Part shown: piece by piece, positions 60,681 through 64,000 of the stretch
Layout of the letters: each line of letters begins with the position of its first letter
How positions within the stretch are numbered: position 1 is the first letter of the stretch
NCBI GenBank assembly: GCA_948567375.1
Contig: OX419759.1
Location: 6,788,744-6,852,743, forward strand
Reading direction: 5' to 3'
DNA: 64,000 nucleotides
DNA from: Lunularia cruciata
Lineage: Eukaryota; Streptophyta; Marchantiopsida; Lunulariales; Lunulariaceae
Notes under the pieces: model-generated
Seen by the model: only the letters and a program-made list of their open reading frames with translations
The model's database searches: none
Told to the model about the DNA's origin: nothing
Position numbers and translations under genes: made by a program

Positions 60681-62215
60681 ATTTTGCAAATGGACTCTCC
60701 TTAATCGTGGGTAGTTAGTTCTATCACATTGTAGACGTAACAAAATTCTGAATGCACTTGGAGTAACTATAGTAGACCCTACACGATCCCAAAGCCAAGT
60801 CGAACGTTTTGGTCCTTCCTTCCTTCCAGCGTCTTCATCTTAATTTTTAGGTTTGGTTCATTTCTTAACGATGTTCTGATGTTTATTATCAGATTCTATG
60901 TTTTCCTCGCCTTGTATCCCATATATATATATACTTTCTTAAATAAGCCCAGATTTGAATATGGTTAAAATTTTCCTAGTCAAACATCCAGAAACTTCGC
61001 TTTAGTCCCGTCTGTGTAGTCCAGCGCACTGATACGCAACTTGAAACTGGAGAACACCAGACCTCCGTACGAGGTACTGATATGATATGAAAAGACAAAA
61101 GTACCACGTATTGAGCCAAGTATTATACCTGGCACGAAAATCGAATACATAAAATTTGAAGGGAAAGAGCGAGCACTAGACACATGTTCTACATGCGGTG
61201 CCTTGCCCTACTTCCCCGCAGCAAAGCAAAGAACACAAATTCAAAATAATATTTTCTTGAACTGTATGACCAGTACTTCCAGCGGCACGTAAGGGAGATG
61301 GGAAGATAACATACTAAACTCGATGGGCTTTTTTTTCCTAACTGCTTAATTATGAATCTTCCAATGCGATTGAGATTCTCTCTAAAGTATAACGCAAATT
61401 TAGGTAAAGAGACAATCATAACTCCTCGTCTACGCAAACAACCTAGTGCTACCTCTCAAGAAACATCTAAGTCAATTTGTGTGGGAATAAGTTCAAAGGG
61501 TAGTCAAATTCGTGGTAGTTCAAGTGTGAATACGTGGATGCATTAAGTGCGTGCATGTATTGCACAGTGAATATTTAAGAAGTAAACCATCATTACGACA
61601 AGAGCCACTCCAAAGGTGAACTTGTCCTTTGCAATAGCTACAAAATCTTGTTGGTAACGAGCTGACATCGGTAGGACAAGCTCTTATAATCGAGTACAAC
61701 CAATACATGCATCGAAAACTTTTTCTGCGTGCGCCATTGGATTCTGTATTAGAAGACCAAATTCTTCCTTGCTTGGCATGGAAGAAAGGGAGGTGGGGTC
61801 CGAATGAATGATTACCGCAACAAAACTAATTCTTCCACCGGAAGCAAAGAGAATTCCAGGCGGCAGCCAATGTTACTTGCCGAAAGGGCAATTCAAAAGA
61901 TCTCTGACATAACTCCATCCTATTAAGACGATCGTACATGGTAACAAGAATAGGAAGCCACATCAAACCGTGCAAGGATAACATTTACAAAGTGAAAAAA
62001 CAGCTTTAAAAGACCACATTACGAGGCCAATACATTATTAGATTAGAAGATAAAAGGGAAACATTCGGAATCACTATTAGCACTTGCCAAAATTATCTGC
62101 CATCCAAGCACAGGATATGGGTTTGATTCCCGTTACCCGTAATGGCTAGAAAGAACAAAGACGCACCTGGTTCTCGGCCGTGCACGCCTGAGTGAAATAT
62201 GCAAGTCAGCTGGTC

Positions 62216-63120
62216 TTAAAAAAAAACAGCATCCAAAGGAACATCACGTAGTGTGATTGCTTTCCTATGGATTGCATCGATCATATATTGTCTAAATATA
62301 CTATCAAGTAGGAGAACGAGAGTGGTACCCCGGAAATTTACATGATAAATTTTCATGCACTCCTTAACAAATGTTTCAAATGTTTTATTCATCATTCCAT
62401 GTAACTCCAAAGTAGAGGAATAAAGAGATGACCTTGCGGCATGCCCCTATACTTGGAGACCTTGAGACCAGTTCCTGCACTCGCTCACCCATCTAGGGGA
62501 TGGATAATCACTCCTTCCAAAACTATATCTTGCGTAGGGTCTATAACCATGATATCCGCTATTATCACTTGATCATCCTGGTCCAAGTATAAGTCTACCC
62601 CAACACATGTTGTCTGTAAAGCATATGAACGATCCTACTAAGCCAAGTATCCACTCTCACGTGCCATATCAAACACTATGTCCCTAATAGTATCATGGGT
62701 AGCTATCCTCTATCATCCAAAAGGACACCATATCATATGGACCGTTGTTACATTTAGTGTAGAACCACATTCACAAGTGAGTAATCAAGATGCTGATGGG
62801 TGGACCAAACCTAGGCAAAACCTCATCACTATAGAGAAAATAGTTGATGCAAGTCAGAATACGCTAATGCGCGGTAAAGCTAGGATCCAAGAGCAGACAC
62901 CCTTGTAGGAATAAAAGCTAACATGTGCTCCAATAGCTTGAGGAATGGAATAACCAACTAAGAGAGAATGTAGTGTATACTCACACTATTACTCCATCAA
63001 GGAAGAGTGTAAACCAAAGAGGTGCTCCAATAGCTTGAGGAATGGAATAGACAACTAAAAGAGAATGTAGTGTATGCTCACACTATTATTCCATCAAAGA
63101 AGAGTGTAAACCTCTAGTCC
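62216..63120 (-). mobile_element. Second copy of the non-LTR element, C-terminal part
   Basis: The complement matches the tail of the 34.4-37.6 kb element. It shows the Cys-His motif region near 62770, an endonuclease-like stretch reading V-D-L-Y-L-D-Q-D-D and I-A-D-I-M-V-I-D-P, K-V-S-K-Y-R-G-M, and the C-terminal M-E-L-H-G-M-M-N-K-T-F. Stops are frequent. The 5' part and RT are absent. Confidence 0.8.
62925..63118. repeat. 97-bp tandem duplication inside the second non-LTR copy
   Basis: gtgctccaatagcttgagga starts at 62925 and again at 63022, with the following 75 bases nearly identical. It falls within coding sequence of the element. Confidence 0.9.
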
Positions 63121-63161
63121 AATCTGACTATGGTGAAGCAAAAGAGGAAAAATATTTTCGC

Positions 63162-63228
63162 GTGTGTGGATAGACTATCTCTCGTGTGTGGCTAGACTAT
63201 CTCTCGTGTGTGGCTAGACTATGTACAA
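63162..63228. repeat. 22-bp minisatellite, three units
   Basis: cgtgtgtggctagactatct, with the variants gatagac and tatgt, is repeated three times in tandem. Confidence 0.85.
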
Positions 63229-64000
63229 TTCATAGAAAATGATCCCTCTGCACCTGTCTATCAACAACCACAAAATGAAAGGAAAATAATAGTGTAGAGA
63301 GAGCACAACTACCCAAAAATGCTATAGGCTCAATCAATGTAACATATATATCAATGTACCAATATACCAATGTAGCATCAAAATGGATTTCACTACCGGT
63401 GCTTTTCTATGAATTGTACATCAGTGCTTTTTATAGAGCAATGAACGTTACTAAATTACAATTACTATGGAACCTGCTTTCCACGTAACAATGTACATTG
63501 CCAAGTTACGATTGGACAAAACTCTATTTTGGTACACTAGTCTATAGCGGTCCTAAGTCAACACCTTGACAGGAAAACTGGACTGGTCTGTGACTTTCTT
63601 TCTTTTCATGTTCGATAGGTTTATCCTCTCTATCATCGATCCTCGCTTCCTATTTAAAACCAAGGAGTTTCATTTCCCCACAGCACCTCCGAGCCCCCTC
63701 CAATCTCAAGCTGCTGAAGGCCTGCATAACCTGTCAACAATCGCAACCTTGTAACTTGATCAGGGAACGCCGTAATGGCTCTTAAACTTGACAGATCAGT
63801 TGTTCTTGAACAATCGTCTGTGTAAGAGAAGAAGTAGCAAGCCTTTGTTCGGCTGAAGCGGCAAGCCGGTGAATACCCCGACTGTAATTGCAGAGATGGC
63901 ACTGTCAACGATAAGAGGAGGTCCTTCGTACGAACAGAGTGATTCGCTGAGAGTTAGGTTCGGGTTGAAAACGGATCCAGATTTACGATACAATTTGGCA
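63229..64000. other. Right end of the window, no gene recognised
   Basis: Short frames overlap on both strands near 63566-63993 without domains. The end of the window may cut into a new gene, but nothing supports a call. Confidence 0.3.

Larger units (their letters stand above)
55051..62215. other. Long intergenic region without recognised genes
   Basis: Short open frames on both strands (for example 55763-56005, 56823-57197 and 58967-59320) show no domain, signal or splice pattern I can defend. Several diverged duplications at 58.6-60.7 kb are listed separately. A tRNA-like T arm near 62112 lacks the rest of a tRNA. Confidence 0.4.

Noticed and set aside
62112-62137. gggtttgattcccgttaccc looks like a tRNA T arm and acceptor, possibly a plastid tRNA-Gly fragment
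   Set aside because: No matching 5' acceptor strand, D arm or anticodon arm was found upstream. At most it is a decayed organelle scrap.
63545-63561. ctatagcggtcctaagt resembles the conserved large-subunit rRNA segment cut by I-CeuI
   Set aside because: Only about 16 bases match and the flanks show no rRNA similarity, so this is taken as chance.

Overview
This window is nuclear DNA of a land plant. The evidence is a multi-exon gene of the plant-specific POLAR-like coiled-coil family, exons of PHYLLO (the plant fusion gene for phylloquinone synthesis), and several decayed Ty3/gypsy retrotransposons including a chromodomain-bearing chromovirus. A non-LTR element with a restriction-like endonuclease tail, short introns and AT-rich spacers would suit a non-seed plant such as a bryophyte, but that placement is inference. 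There is no bacterial, phage or CRISPR content.

Layout. 0.3-9.1 kb: a broken plus-strand Ty3 element (gag, protease, RNase H end, integrase, 3' LTR). A minus-strand reverse transcriptase fragment lies inside its gag, and a charged coiled-coil ORF region lies between RNase H and integrase. 9.3-15.4 kb: a second copy of the coiled-coil region, split by a minus-strand chromovirus (9955-14745) with both LTRs, a decayed primer-binding site and a decayed target duplication. 15.4-16.4 kb: two LTRs of the first family, head to head. 16.8-18.8 kb: a minus-strand gag with two zinc knuckles, interrupted by a solo LTR. 20.7-21.5 kb: another chromovirus integrase fragment. 21.5-25.8 kb: spacer with small tandem duplications.

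26.4-31.7 kb: the one convincing intact gene, a five-exon POLAR-like gene (about 1417 aa) with one GC-AG intron and a purine-rich leader. 34.4-37.6 kb: a decayed non-LTR retroelement (N-terminal zinc finger, reverse transcriptase, cysteine-histidine motif, restriction-like endonuclease). Its 3' end recurs near 38.4, 39.4 and 40.8-41.4 kb, and a longer minus-strand piece lies at 62.2-63.1 kb. At 38044-38168 there is a perfect 52-bp inverted repeat with a 21-nt loop. 43.6-45.35 kb: a third coiled-coil copy.

46.5-51.9 kb: a decayed PHYLLO locus. Seven well-spliced MenF exons and two MenF C-terminal fragments flank a missing catalytic middle. They are followed by a MenD fragment with two frameshifts. 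The MenD N-terminus, most of its C-terminus, MenC and MenH are absent, and a probable Ty1/copia scrap follows directly. 52-64 kb: AT-rich spacer with local duplications and no recognised gene. Old transposons here differ from one another largely by C-to-T and G-to-A changes, as expected for long-methylated DNA.
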